A DNA stretch of 64,000 bases from Fidelibacterota bacterium (GCA_004124385.1 SCKN01000006.1:82832-146831), one strand, 5' to 3'; counted from the first letter of the stretch, positions 19,352 through 29,070 are shown. Translations and numbers: made by a program. Notes: generated by a model from the sequence alone, not told the origin.

Positions 19352-19447
19352 TTATATTTTCTTTTTCTTATGTCTATTAGCACGCAGACGTTTCTTACGC
19401 TTATGCGTATTCATCTTGCGCTTCTTACGTTTTTTTCCGCAGGGCAT
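19352..19447 (-). CDS. 31-residue basic ribosome-associated protein (AURKAIP1/COX24, bS22/mS38-like)
   Basis: Very short gene read directly from the sequence: ATG at 19447, stop TAA at 19352-19354. The product begins MPCGKKRKKRKMNTHKRK and continues with more Lys, Arg and His, ending KKKKI. This matches the AURKAIP1/COX24 C-terminal domain proteins common in Bacteroidota relatives. Their mitochondrial counterpart is the small-subunit protein mS38 and the mycobacterial one is bS22, so a ribosomal role is likely but inferred. It lies nine bases after the HU gene. Confidence 0.82.
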   Translation of the reverse strand: MPCGKKRKKRKMNTHKRKKRLRANRHKKKKI

Positions 19448-19456
19448 ATGTTACTT

Positions 19457-19747
19457 TCAATTATTGGTTAAAATATCATTGACGCGTTCCCGCATATGTT
19501 TGGCGGGTTTGAATGAGGGTGCATTTCTTTCTGGTAAATAAATGGGTGCACCCGTTCCGGGATTCCGTGCTTTTTTCGGTTTGCGATGTTTTACAACAAA
19601 TGTACCGAAACCACGTAATTCCACGCGTTCATTTTTTGCAAGGGATTCAATAATGGCTGTCATAACACCGTTCATAACGGCTTCTGTTTCCACTTTTGTT
19701 AATCCTGTTGCGAGTGAGACTTCATTAATTATATCCTGTTTAGTCAT
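19457..19747 (-). CDS. HU/IHF family DNA-binding protein
   Basis: 96-residue histone-like protein that bends DNA. It starts MTKQDIINEVSLATGLT and has the signature GFGTFVVKHRKPKKARNP followed by the beta-arm GTGAPIYLPERNAPSFKPAK. I chose the ATG at 19747 rather than an upstream in-frame ATG at 19792. It has the ribosome-binding site GAGAAG, it matches the family N-terminus, and the upstream start would overlap the transglycosylase gene. Confidence 0.94.
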   Translation of the reverse strand: MTKQDIINEVSLATGLTKVETEAVMNGVMTAIIESLAKNERVELRGFGTFVVKHRKPKKARNPGTGAPIYLPERNAPSFKPAKHMRERVNDILTNN

Positions 19748-19773
19748 GGTTCTTCTCATAGACAAGGTTAAGG

Positions 19774-21405
19774 TTATCCTTGTTTTACCCATAAAACAAG
19801 TTTTTGTCCGGGGTATATATACTGTCCATAGGAAATATTATTCCAGCGCCTTATCTTTACAGCGCGGGTACCATAATCTTCGGCAATATGGCCTAATGTA
19901 TCCCCTCTTCTGACTGTGTATACGACTTTAATATGTCCAGCCGGTCCATCATGAGAAGCATAGGCCCCCCTAATAGGAATGGTTAATTTTTGCCCTATTT
20001 TAATCTTGTGTCTATTACGAATTTTATTAACCGAAGCAAGATCATGGATAGACACTTTATATTTTTTGGAAATCGTTGATAAACTTTCCCCCCTTCGGAC
20101 TTTATGAACAACATATTGTGGAGCAAAACGTTGATCAATCGGGAGGGCATTAAAATTTGCAGAAAACTGATCCTTACTTCCCTTTGGAATCCGTAATGTA
20201 TAGGTACCATTTTGAGGAGTGGCCGATTGGCGTAATTCTGGATTATAATATTTTAGTGTTTTTAAACTGATACCTGCAGCGCGTGCTATTACTGAAAGGT
20301 CTGCACTTTTTTCCAATTCAACTTTATCAAATTCAAAAGGGGATTTTTTTTTGCTAGAATTAGAGGAAAATCCATATTCATCCGGATTTCGGGAAATGAT
20401 AGCCGCTGACAAATAATAGGGTATATAATTGCGAGTTTCTTTGGGAAGTGAATGAAGCTGCCAAAAATCGGATGTCTGGTGCAATCGCATGGCTCTGTGA
20501 ATACGTCCTGAACCAGAATTATAAGCAGCTAGTGCCAGGTACCAATGGTCAAATTCAGCAAATAAATCTTTTAAATAAGCAGCAGCAGCATAAGTGGATT
20601 TGATAGGATCCCGACGTTCATCCACATACCAGTCACGCTTTAAGCCATACATTTTACCTGTGGAGTAAACGAATTGCCACATACCTGACGCGCTTGCTTT
20701 TGAAAATGCTTTGGGATTTAAACCAGATTCAATCATTGCCAAGTTGATTAATTCTTCAGGTAATTCCTGTTCATCCAATATTTTATTTATCAAACCTCCA
20801 TATTCTGGCAGACGGTCCAACCAAATTTGAAATTGCTTTCGTCCTTTGGTTTGAAAATAATGAATAAACTGGTCAACCGTTTTGTTCCGGACAAGTGGTA
20901 TATGTCCATCACGATCATCTACAATAATAAATTTACTAATTCCCATTTCCATTTCAACGGGAACTGTTGCATCTTTTATCATTTGCCGTGCATAAGCAGC
21001 TGAAATAGGCGCATCTGATAATTCCAGAGTATGGAGACGCTTTGTATATATTTCATCCAATGAAGCAATGAAACGATCGAATTCTTCCTGGTCTGCATCC
21101 GTTTTTTCTCCCAGTTGATCTGCCTCTCCTAGTAAATCATAAATTCGATCCAGATAATAAATGACTTCTAATGTATCTTTGTGAACATCAGCAATCATTG
21201 CTTCTGTCAAAAACACTTTAACATCAAAAAGTAACTGCGGTAAACGATTGACAGACCCATTGCCATTTGAATAATTGGCATGTTCAGTAACATTAATACT
21301 ATTACTATCCAATTCTTCAGAATTAGACATTGGCATTTCTTGGGCAATCAGCAAGATTGTCAAAAAGTTCAATGCGATACAAATTCGTGTAAATTCTTTT
21401 ATCAT
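19774..21405 (-). CDS. MltD-like membrane-bound lytic transglycosylase with two LysM domains
   Basis: 543-residue exported murein hydrolase. N-terminal signal sequence (ICIALNFLTILLIAQ), then a roughly 170-residue linker. Next is a goose-lysozyme-like SLT domain (about residues 200-330) with LINLAMIESGLNPKAFSKAS, which includes the catalytic Glu, and ALAAYNSGSGRI. Two LysM peptidoglycan-binding modules follow at the C-terminus, YVVHKVRRGESLSTISKKY and YTVRRGDTLGHIAEDYG. There is no lipobox Cys at the signal end, unlike E. coli MltD. It probably trims glycan strands in the periplasm. Confidence 0.92.
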   Translation of the reverse strand: MIKEFTRICIALNFLTILLIAQEMPMSNSEELDSNSINVTEHANYSNGNGSVNRLPQLLFDVKVFLTEAMIADVHKDTLEVIYYLDRIYDLLGEADQLGEKTDADQEEFDRFIASLDEIYTKRLHTLELSDAPISAAYARQMIKDATVPVEMEMGISKFIIVDDRDGHIPLVRNKTVDQFIHYFQTKGRKQFQIWLDRLPEYGGLINKILDEQELPEELINLAMIESGLNPKAFSKASASGMWQFVYSTGKMYGLKRDWYVDERRDPIKSTYAAAAYLKDLFAEFDHWYLALAAYNSGSGRIHRAMRLHQTSDFWQLHSLPKETRNYIPYYLSAAIISRNPDEYGFSSNSSKKKSPFEFDKVELEKSADLSVIARAAGISLKTLKYYNPELRQSATPQNGTYTLRIPKGSKDQFSANFNALPIDQRFAPQYVVHKVRRGESLSTISKKYKVSIHDLASVNKIRNRHKIKIGQKLTIPIRGAYASHDGPAGHIKVVYTVRRGDTLGHIAEDYGTRAVKIRRWNNISYGQYIYPGQKLVLWVKQG

Positions 21406-21578
21406 AAGGTTTTAGAGCAAAATTTGGAAGGCAAAATTAGACGATAACACAGGGGCCAGTCAAGTGCTTTACTTTATAAATTTTGAATAATATTTATGCA
21501 ATTGGGGTTCAATTCAAACAGGCTTTTCATCTTTCACATCAATTTTAAATAGAAGTTCCCCATTGAAAACAATATGAA

Positions 21579-22703
21579 TCAATTTTTGAGATGTTTCAGA
21601 TTTAAATCTTTTATTGGACATACTTTACAAAAACGAGGATTACAAAATTCTTTTTCCACTTGCAATAATCCTTGGACTACTACAACTGAACACAATTCCT
21701 TCCTTGAAAAATATTTTCCGAAAATTTTTGCTTGCTTACCATAAGGGTTCTGTAGTTTTAATTCATTCCAAGCATGTTTCCATTTTTTATATTTTTTATG
21801 ATTATTGTCTTCTATTGCCTGTGCAGCAAAACAAGGATAAAAGTAATTAATACAACACTCAATTAAAATACTCTTACCTCCGCTGGTACAAACATCCATT
21901 AAGCGTTTAATGAAAACAGTATGATTTGTAAAGTTCTTTTCTTCAATAACGCTCATAAAAGATATTAATTCAGCCAAAAGTGTTAATCGATTTTCAGGCC
22001 ATTGAGCTGGACGAATCCCGCAATGTTCCCATTCTATATTTTGAGCATTTCTTTTTATATACTCTAATTGATTGGAAGTGGATAAAGAAATCAATGCTCG
22101 TGTGTCAATTGTATGTATTAAGAATAAAAAACCAACTTCATTTCCACCAGAACCGAGGGGTTTTGCTAATTGTTCAACAGCATTTTCTTTTCTGCATAAA
22201 TTTACTTTTTCACGCCAGCGCCTAGAACTCATTATTTTTAAAGAAGCAATACTATTTTTTGAAATGTTTTTCACATTTAAACTGCAACCCCATTGCTTAA
22301 CATAAGGTAAAATTAAAGTATGTATTACAGGTGAATAATTTTGTGATGCTTTTCTAATTAGATGTAAAATGACATTTTTATAATTTAAATCTTGGTCATG
22401 TCCATGAGCATACCAATCCCGTTCATAGATATGGCATTCAATATCTCCTTTCACAAATTTCCCTTCCATAAATAATTGAGCACCTTTTATATCTGGACCT
22501 TTATTGAGATTATGATACCCATGATTAATGATGATCAAATGAGAACCAGTATTTGTTTGCAGCATTTTACCAATCGGCATTGAAAACCACTGGTTGATTA
22601 AATCAATCTCTTGACCTAACTGCGGTTCATAAATCGCTTGGGTTGGAAAAACGTTATTGTCGGGAATTATATATTGGTTGAATTTGGATCTCGAGCGGCC
22701 CAT
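21579..22703 (-). CDS. DUF2851 family protein
   Basis: 374-residue soluble protein matching DUF2851, a family of unknown function widespread in Bacteroidota and relatives. Seen are the conserved core HGYHNLNKGPDIKGAQLF, GDIECHIYERDWYAHGHDQD and YKNVILHLI, which resembles a nuclease-like fold with acidic residues but is not proven to be one. The C-terminus has clustered Cys (CNPRFCKVCPIKDL), a possible metal-binding tail. The start overlaps plsC by 37 bases, so the true start may be somewhat downstream. Confidence 0.82.
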   Translation of the reverse strand: MGRSRSKFNQYIIPDNNVFPTQAIYEPQLGQEIDLINQWFSMPIGKMLQTNTGSHLIIINHGYHNLNKGPDIKGAQLFMEGKFVKGDIECHIYERDWYAHGHDQDLNYKNVILHLIRKASQNYSPVIHTLILPYVKQWGCSLNVKNISKNSIASLKIMSSRRWREKVNLCRKENAVEQLAKPLGSGGNEVGFLFLIHTIDTRALISLSTSNQLEYIKRNAQNIEWEHCGIRPAQWPENRLTLLAELISFMSVIEEKNFTNHTVFIKRLMDVCTSGGKSILIECCINYFYPCFAAQAIEDNNHKKYKKWKHAWNELKLQNPYGKQAKIFGKYFSRKELCSVVVVQGLLQVEKEFCNPRFCKVCPIKDLNLKHLKN

Positions 22704-23440
22704 GTTGACTTTAAATTTACAACTTTATTACGAAGAAGTTCAGTAACTCTATTGCGTTCTTCTAACGAATATTTCGATGTATCTATTGGGTGACCAATTT
22801 CCAAGTGGATGGGTTTAGGTGTAATGCTAAAAGACCCTTTTTTTACAACATCAAATGTATCACATATAGCCATAGGGACCAGTGGCAGGCCTGTTTGAAT
22901 AGATAGTATAGCTCCACCCTTTTTAAAGGGTTTCATGTTGCCATCCAAACTTCGGGTACCTTCAGGAAATATCATAATAGATCGGGGATATTTTTGTAAA
23001 GATTTCTTTGCCAATTCCATGGAAGCAAGTGCTGCATTATGGTTTTTTCGCTCCACAAATATATGTCTGCCTAAAATCATCGCCCAACCAAGGAATGGAA
23101 TTTTTTTCAATTCTTTTTTTGCCAAAAAAACTAAACTGTATGGTAAAGCTGCAAATACCAGAAATATATCGAAAGCGGATTCGTGATTTGCAATAAAAAC
23201 ATATTGCTGATCAGGATTTAAATGCTCTAGGCCATTTATCGAATAGGTTATTCCACTAATGTATAATAATATTCTAGACCATCGTTTTGCAACCCAAGCA
23301 ATAGGACGTCCACTCCAATCAAATAATGATAAAACAATACCTATGGAGGCCCATATCAACGTCCATATAATTATATTAAATAAGACCCAAATGAATCGAA
23401 TCAGCCGATGACCTCTATGTCCATATACGGTTGCAAACAT
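22667..23440 (-). CDS. plsC: 1-acyl-glycerol-3-phosphate acyltransferase (PlsC-like)
   Basis: 257-residue membrane acyltransferase of phospholipid synthesis. It has the HX4D catalytic motif in ANHESAFDIF, the glycerol-phosphate site IFPEGTRSLDG and VPMAICDTF. Two N-terminal hydrophobic segments anchor it. The ATG at 23440 lacks a ribosome-binding site and lies inside serS. A CTG at 23402-23404 follows AGAGGT and overlaps the serS stop as CTGA, so the N-terminus is uncertain by 12 residues. Confidence 0.92.
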   Translation of the reverse strand: MFATVYGHRGHRLIRFIWVLFNIIIWTLIWASIGIVLSLFDWSGRPIAWVAKRWSRILLYISGITYSINGLEHLNPDQQYVFIANHESAFDIFLVFAALPYSLVFLAKKELKKIPFLGWAMILGRHIFVERKNHNAALASMELAKKSLQKYPRSIMIFPEGTRSLDGNMKPFKKGGAILSIQTGLPLVPMAICDTFDVVKKGSFSITPKPIHLEIGHPIDTSKYSLEERNRVTELLRNKVVNLKSTWAARDPNSTNI

Positions 23441-24669
23441 TTGGGAACAATGACTTTGCCATCAGGAGTTTGATAGGTTTCAAGCAAAGCAATCATCAAT
23501 CGAGGTGTAGCAACACCAGAACCATTTAGTGTGTGGACATAATCCGTCTTATTATCCTTTGATCGCCGATAACGAATATTTCCCCGGCGTGCTTGAAAGT
23601 CTTCAAAATTGCTACAGGATGACACTTCTAACCATTGATTTTCAGCTGGAGACCACACTTCCAAATCATAACATTTAGCGGCAGAAAAACTCAAGTCTCC
23701 AGTACAAAGCTCTAACACTCTGTAATGCAACCCAAATGATTGTAGAATGGCTTCAGCATTGGCCAATAAATTTTCTAGTTCATCATAGGATGTTTCAGGT
23801 TTAACAAATTTGACCATTTCTACTTTATTAAATTGATGAACGCGTAATAAACCTCTATTCTCCTTACCATACGATCCAGCCTCACGACGAAAACATGCTG
23901 AATAAGCTGAATAATTGATGGGCATTTTATCTTCATCCAGAATTTCATCTGCATGAATATTTGTAACGGGAACTTCTGCAGTCGGAATCAAATACAGTTG
24001 ATCTTTTTCTGTATGATACATGTCTTCTGCAAATTTGGGTAACTGACCGCATGTATAAAGTGCAGCTGCTTTCGCCAAAAATGGCGGAAACACTTCCGTA
24101 TAACCATGTTCCCTAACATGAAAATCCAGCATAAAATTAATTAAAGCTCTTTCCAGTTTTGCTCCTAATCCCATATATAACGGGAAAGCTGAACCCGCTA
24201 TTTTCGCAGAACGTTCAAAATCCAATAAATTGAGTATCAATCCTAATTCAAGGTGATCCTTTAATTCATAATCAAATTCAGGTTTCTCACCCCAAACCTT
24301 AACAATTTTATTATCTTTCTCATCTTTACCTTTAGGCACAGATTCATGGGGGATGTTTGGTATGACTTCCAAAGCAGACTGAATTTGAGTTTTATAGGAG
24401 CCCGCTTTATCTTCTAACTTATCAATCTTTTCGCCCATTTCACGCATAGATAATATGGCATGATTGGCATCACCGCCAGAGCGTTTTACATTTGCAATTT
24501 CTTCTGACACACGATTGCGTTCGGCTCTTAAATCATTCACTTCTGTCAGAATTTCCCGATGCTGTGCATCAATATCCAATAATGATTTAATATTTACGTG
24601 CTCACCTTTTGCTGCAACAGCAAGTTGGATTGCATCTGGGTTATTACGAATGCGGGATATGGATAACAT
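23401..24669 (-). CDS. serS: Serine-tRNA ligase
   Basis: 422-residue class II aminoacyl-tRNA synthetase. The N-terminal coiled-coil arm (about residues 30-100) binds the tRNA-Ser variable arm. The catalytic domain has motif 2, YSACFRREAGSYGKENRGL followed by RVHQF, and motif 3, GSGVATPRLMIALLE. Length is standard. It is upstream of, and overlaps, plsC. Confidence 0.97.
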   Translation of the reverse strand: MLSISRIRNNPDAIQLAVAAKGEHVNIKSLLDIDAQHREILTEVNDLRAERNRVSEEIANVKRSGGDANHAILSMREMGEKIDKLEDKAGSYKTQIQSALEVIPNIPHESVPKGKDEKDNKIVKVWGEKPEFDYELKDHLELGLILNLLDFERSAKIAGSAFPLYMGLGAKLERALINFMLDFHVREHGYTEVFPPFLAKAAALYTCGQLPKFAEDMYHTEKDQLYLIPTAEVPVTNIHADEILDEDKMPINYSAYSACFRREAGSYGKENRGLLRVHQFNKVEMVKFVKPETSYDELENLLANAEAILQSFGLHYRVLELCTGDLSFSAAKCYDLEVWSPAENQWLEVSSCSNFEDFQARRGNIRYRRSKDNKTDYVHTLNGSGVATPRLMIALLETYQTPDGKVIVPKCLQPYMDIEVIG

Positions 24670-24732
24670 TTAAATACGTTTAATTATTGAACCTAAAAAT
24701 TAGATCGTATATGGAGGATTTACAACGGTATA

Positions 24733-26148
24733 CTAACGACCTTTTCCAGAAAGCATAACCCAAACGGTACTTAACAAAATTTTGAAATCCAATGAAAAGC
24801 TCAAGTTCTCAATATAATAAAAGTCATATTTTAATTTTTGACGGACATCTTTTATGTCCTGATCGTATGGGTGTTTTATTTGCGCCCAGCCTGTAATCCC
24901 TGGACGAATTTTATGACGACGATAATAGAACGGAAATTCCTTCACCAATTTTTCAACAAAATAGGGTCGTTCCGGTCGCGGACCAATCAAGCTCATTCCG
25001 CCATTGATGACCATGAGCAATTGGGGTAATTCATCCAAGCGAAATCGCCGAAGTATCCGACCCATGCGAGTAATCCGAGGATCAGATTCTTTTGCCCAAA
25101 CGGGTCCCGTTATTTCTTCAGCATTTGCTACCATTGTTCTAAATTTATAAATAAAAAAAAGTTCGTGGTTTTTACCCACGCGCTCCTGTTTATAAAAAAC
25201 GGGGCCTTTGCTATCGAATTTTATAATTGCTGTTATAATAAGCCACAACGGCGATGATATAATTAACATGGGTATTGCTAAACATATATCCATGAATCGT
25301 TTTATGATCGTGTTATAAACAGTATTAAGATTGGGATTGACTGAAATCAATGGCATTCCATAAATCTGTTCGGTTCTGGCCAACCCACTTATTACTTCAT
25401 GGAGATCAGGTACTATTTTAATCGATACTGGAGAACCATTTGCTCTGGTAATTATTCGTGTAACGTGTGTGTGTTCCAATTTAACAGGAGCAATAATCAC
25501 TTCTGATATTTGATTATCCAAAATGATATTTTTCAATTCCATCTCATGACCCATTACATGGAAATCTCCCTGATCTTCAAATGGTGGATCGTCATCCGAT
25601 TGAACAAAACCCAATAAATCAAAACCCTGATGATTATTTATTTCTATATCATTAGCCACTTGAAAACCACGATTGTTTATACCCACAATAATCGTTTTTC
25701 TTAAACCAAACCCTTTCGTTAAAAGATATTTTTGAAATGTTCTATATATCCATCTTGAAAGAATGAGTCCAAAAGACAATGCTAACCAATAGCGCAATAT
25801 TTCCTGGGCAGATAACATCCATACGCCGGGTGTGAGAGCGTCTACTAATACTGCGATTAATGCGATCAGGAATGTTGTGCGGACAATTTGTTGAATTTCG
25901 TAAAACCGGGAGACTGTAGGCGCACTTCTGTATAAATTCATTGGTAGAAAAATCAAACCTAAACAAGTTTGTAATGCTGCATAAATTAAAAATAAATCAA
26001 GCAATGATAAATCGGAGTGGAGTGCGAAAATAGGGACAAGGACCCACATAAATGCAAATGCAGAATAAACAGCATCAGAGAAATATATTCCCCAAGCTAC
26101 TATCCATCGTGGATATCGAATACGTAAGTGTTGGAATGTTTCCAGCAT
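24733..26148 (-). CDS. Polyprenyl-phosphate sugar-1-phosphate transferase (initiating transferase)
   Basis: 471-residue polytopic phosphoglycosyl transferase of the WbaP/WcaJ type, which transfers a sugar-1-phosphate to undecaprenyl phosphate to start repeat-unit synthesis. Four or five N-terminal membrane helices and a CoA-binding-like middle domain (KTIIVGINNRGFQVANDI) precede the catalytic domain. That domain shows the KRFMDICLAIP membrane helix, FYKQERVGKNHELFFIYKFR, RFRLDELPQL and SLIGPRPERP. The sugar cannot be predicted. It is separated from the main polysaccharide operon by the oppositely oriented wzi-like gene. Confidence 0.92.
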   Translation of the reverse strand: MLETFQHLRIRYPRWIVAWGIYFSDAVYSAFAFMWVLVPIFALHSDLSLLDLFLIYAALQTCLGLIFLPMNLYRSAPTVSRFYEIQQIVRTTFLIALIAVLVDALTPGVWMLSAQEILRYWLALSFGLILSRWIYRTFQKYLLTKGFGLRKTIIVGINNRGFQVANDIEINNHQGFDLLGFVQSDDDPPFEDQGDFHVMGHEMELKNIILDNQISEVIIAPVKLEHTHVTRIITRANGSPVSIKIVPDLHEVISGLARTEQIYGMPLISVNPNLNTVYNTIIKRFMDICLAIPMLIISSPLWLIITAIIKFDSKGPVFYKQERVGKNHELFFIYKFRTMVANAEEITGPVWAKESDPRITRMGRILRRFRLDELPQLLMVINGGMSLIGPRPERPYFVEKLVKEFPFYYRRHKIRPGITGWAQIKHPYDQDIKDVRQKLKYDFYYIENLSFSLDFKILLSTVWVMLSGKGR

Positions 26149-26302
26149 GATTGAAATATTACCTAAATATAGTAATCAATTAAATGTGCTGGATCACACC
26201 AGAACTATTGGGATCGCGGTACAGTTATACATGTTGATTTCCTTTTGTTGTTCAACTAACTGTTAGCGATTTGAGGCGATAGTACTCCTTGAAGTTGCTA
26301 GA

Positions 26303-26331
26303 ACATAAGGTTTATATATGTAAAATGTCAA
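26303..26331 (-). promoter_or_regulatory. Candidate promoter for the initiating sugar transferase gene
   Basis: In the 238-base divergent spacer 26149-26386 the minus strand shows TTGACA (26326-26331) and TTATGT (26303-26308) with a 17-base spacer. The -35 hexamer is perfect for a sigma-70-type promoter and the -10 is weak. The leader to the gene start at 26148 would be about 150 bases; I found no recognisable riboswitch in it. Confidence 0.35.
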
Positions 26332-26386
26332 GTAGTTGCCATAATTAATAGTAACCTATCTTTTAAAAAGTGTAGACTTATTATAG

Positions 26387-28000
26387 ATGCTTAAACAATA
26401 TAAACGGATATATATTCGAATTGCTTCATACGTCTTAATTTTAGACGTGTTAACGGGTCAGAACATACCTGTCCCAATGAATCATCCAATAAATGATTTT
26501 ATTTTACGCCTTTATACTCAAAATATAATACACGAAATTCATCCGGGAATGCGTCCGTTCTCAGTCAACCAGATTAACCAAGTGCTTGATGAAGTATTCT
26601 CTACAGATCAACAGTTATCCACACGTGAAAAATCATTGGTGTTGCGCTTTAAAAAAGAGTTTGCAGTGAATGAAATTAAACAAGGTCTCAAAGGACCTTG
26701 GCAATCAAAACATATTTCTACTGCTGTCCATACTATTTTTAAACCTTTTGATACGAATGATACTGAAACAAGATTTTTATCATATCATGATGATGATTTA
26801 TTAATGTGGACGGATTGGGAAGAATTTTTTGCCATAGATTTTCAAGACACTTTATCCAGATCATTTTTTACTGACCGAGTTACCATTTCTGGAAAATTTG
26901 ATAATAACCTTTCGTTTTACAGTCGCTATACACTTTATAGAGTGAGTCAAACAGAAAACTTTCCTCTCCCCGATGAATACAAACAAGGATATGTGCTGGA
27001 AGAGGATAATACAGATTGGCTTGTTTGGGATGTCAGTGAAGCTTCAATACGTTTCGACAACTCAATTATAAATGCTGAAATCAGTAAAATACCTATTTAT
27101 TGGGGATTCAGTAAAAAACATTCACCTATTTTATCTACACATGTCCAATCATTTTCATTTATACGGTTTTCAAAAGAGTATAAAAGAATTCGAGCACAAA
27201 GCTTTCTAGGATCTTTAGTCCCTTATGGAGACAATCGTAAAGGCATAATTGAGGAGAAGCATATTGCCGCTCATCGATTTGAATTTGATCTTACACCATC
27301 ATTAACTGTTTCATTTAATGAAATGGTCATTTATGCCAGACAAAATATTGAATTGGGCTACCTGTTGCCCGTTAACTTATTGTGGTCCGAAGAACATGGG
27401 CTGGGCAATCGCGATAATGTACTTATGTCATTTGACGCGCAATGGAGTGTAAAACCAGGGTTATCTCTCTATGGAACATTTTTTTGGGATGAATTATCCT
27501 GGTTTAAACTTTTCAGTCCATGGTGGGGAAATAAATTCATTTTTCAATCCGGATTCCATTGGGTGCCATTTTCTAACCCACAACTACCTGATTTTAGAGT
27601 AGAATTCACAGCAAGCCGACCATGGGTATATACACATCAAGATTCTCTGTTAAATTATACATCGGCAGCACATGGACTAGGGTTCCCCATAGGACCAAAT
27701 GCTCAAATGTTTTATTTGGAAATGAATATGTGGCCGACTTTTAAAACATTCCTTTCATTAAATGTATCATATTTGAAAAAAGGAACGGGGATGGGTTCTG
27801 ATCCAAATGATAATTATAGTTTAAGAAATGAAGAGCTAGACGATAAAACACCCATGTTAATGGGTAAAATAAATGAACGTCTTGATGTTGGTTTAAACAT
27901 CGAATTCAGGATGACAGAACTTTTATATATTAAAGCAGATATATCCTATAATGATGAAACATTACTATCCGGACAATGGGGATTATTGATGAATTTTTAA
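26387..28000 (+). CDS. Capsule assembly Wzi-like outer-membrane protein
   Basis: 537-residue exported protein resembling the Wzi family of outer-membrane barrels that hold capsule at the cell surface. A hydrophobic N-terminus is followed by VPMNHPINDFILRLYTQNII, a start typical of these proteins, then many alternating amphipathic strands such as FSFIRFSKEYKRIRAQSFLG and GYLLPVNLLWSEEHGLGNRD. It ends in a final strand, GQWGLLMNF, with a C-terminal Phe. It is the only polysaccharide gene here on the plus strand. Its stop overlaps that of the convergent glycosyltransferase gene by four bases (TTAA). Confidence 0.75.
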   Translation: MLKQYKRIYIRIASYVLILDVLTGQNIPVPMNHPINDFILRLYTQNIIHEIHPGMRPFSVNQINQVLDEVFSTDQQLSTREKSLVLRFKKEFAVNEIKQGLKGPWQSKHISTAVHTIFKPFDTNDTETRFLSYHDDDLLMWTDWEEFFAIDFQDTLSRSFFTDRVTISGKFDNNLSFYSRYTLYRVSQTENFPLPDEYKQGYVLEEDNTDWLVWDVSEASIRFDNSIINAEISKIPIYWGFSKKHSPILSTHVQSFSFIRFSKEYKRIRAQSFLGSLVPYGDNRKGIIEEKHIAAHRFEFDLTPSLTVSFNEMVIYARQNIELGYLLPVNLLWSEEHGLGNRDNVLMSFDAQWSVKPGLSLYGTFFWDELSWFKLFSPWWGNKFIFQSGFHWVPFSNPQLPDFRVEFTASRPWVYTHQDSLLNYTSAAHGLGFPIGPNAQMFYLEMNMWPTFKTFLSLNVSYLKKGTGMGSDPNDNYSLRNEELDDKTPMLMGKINERLDVGLNIEFRMTELLYIKADISYNDETLLSGQWGLLMNF

Positions 28001-29070
28001 CGAATAACATTCCACGTTGTTTGTTTTTTTCCAAGTACCCAATCAACTATTGCCATTGCAGATGCAATATTTACTTTTATTATATACCTAATTCCTGAAT
28101 GAATTAAACCCAATGAATAAAATCCAACTTGAAGAAATATTAATATTCTAAAGAAGGAATTATCTTTAGATAAAAACAAAGAAGTAATGAAACATGTTAA
28201 AAATAAAAAAGGTAAAAACCATCGTATAAGTTTGTGAGAAAAATAAGGAATAAATATCGACCTTTTATGGAATGGATTTATTAATGGTAAGATATATTTC
28301 ATTGAACCAAGGCTTCTTAATATAATACGTCTTTTTCGGCTTAAAACCTCATCTGGAGCATCTTCTAAAGCTATTGCTTCAGGCTCATAAATTACATCTA
28401 AACCATTGCCATAAATTAAAATAGGTTCCAAATGGTCACTGATAGAATCAATTGGTAATGAAATATATGCATTTCTTCTTACTGCATAGATACTCCCATT
28501 TGCCCCAAGCAAACAACCATGTTTACTTTCTGCCTCTTTAATCGCAACTTCATAACGCCAATAAGCATTTTCCTCTGATTGCTTATGATGATATTGGAGC
28601 TCTCCACATACTACGCCAACCTTTTTATCAGCAAAATTTCTAGATAATTTAATTAGGGCATCATTTTTATAAATATTATTTGCATCGCTAAAAACCAATA
28701 TTTCATTACGGGCTTTTTTAACAGCTTCATTTTGAGCGTGTGTTTTTCCACCCCTACTTAAAGATAGAACTTCAACAAATTCAAATGTTTTTGCAATTTC
28801 AATAGTCTTATCAGCTGAACCATCATCTGCTAAAATAACTTGTAATTTTTCCAATGGATACTCAAGGTTAAAAGTATTTTCTAATTTTTCACGTATTCTT
28901 TTTTCTTCATTGTATGCACAAATAACCAATGATATGCTTGGTAAATAATCTTCATCTTTTTCATAATGAATTTGTTGAAATAATTTTAAAATAAAATAAT
29001 AAATGATAGAAGTGTATATAATTAGTATTCCACTAATCCAAAACAATGTTTGAAATACTAACATTTTCAT
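27997..29070 (-). CDS. Membrane glycosyltransferase, family 2
   Basis: 357-residue GT-A fold inverting glycosyltransferase. A single N-terminal membrane helix is followed by SISLVICAYNEEKRIREKL, VILADDGSADKTIEIA (nucleotide-binding Asp pair), EILVFSDANNIY (DxD-like motif) and GCLLGANGSIYAVRR. A basic motif SRKRRIILRSLGS and three C-terminal membrane helices come last. This architecture resembles processive synthases or membrane-anchored transferases acting on lipid-linked acceptors. The donor is unknown. Its start overlaps the upstream glycosyltransferase stop by four bases. Confidence 0.87.
   Translation of the reverse strand: MKMLVFQTLFWISGILIIYTSIIYYFILKLFQQIHYEKDEDYLPSISLVICAYNEEKRIREKLENTFNLEYPLEKLQVILADDGSADKTIEIAKTFEFVEVLSLSRGGKTHAQNEAVKKARNEILVFSDANNIYKNDALIKLSRNFADKKVGVVCGELQYHHKQSEENAYWRYEVAIKEAESKHGCLLGANGSIYAVRRNAYISLPIDSISDHLEPILIYGNGLDVIYEPEAIALEDAPDEVLSRKRRIILRSLGSMKYILPLINPFHKRSIFIPYFSHKLIRWFLPFLFLTCFITSLFLSKDNSFFRILIFLQVGFYSLGLIHSGIRYIIKVNIASAMAIVDWVLGKKQTTWNVIR

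Noticed and set aside
19457..19792. Long form of HU starting at 19792
   Set aside because: It adds 15 non-homologous residues overlapping the transglycosylase gene; the internal ATG has a better ribosome-binding site.
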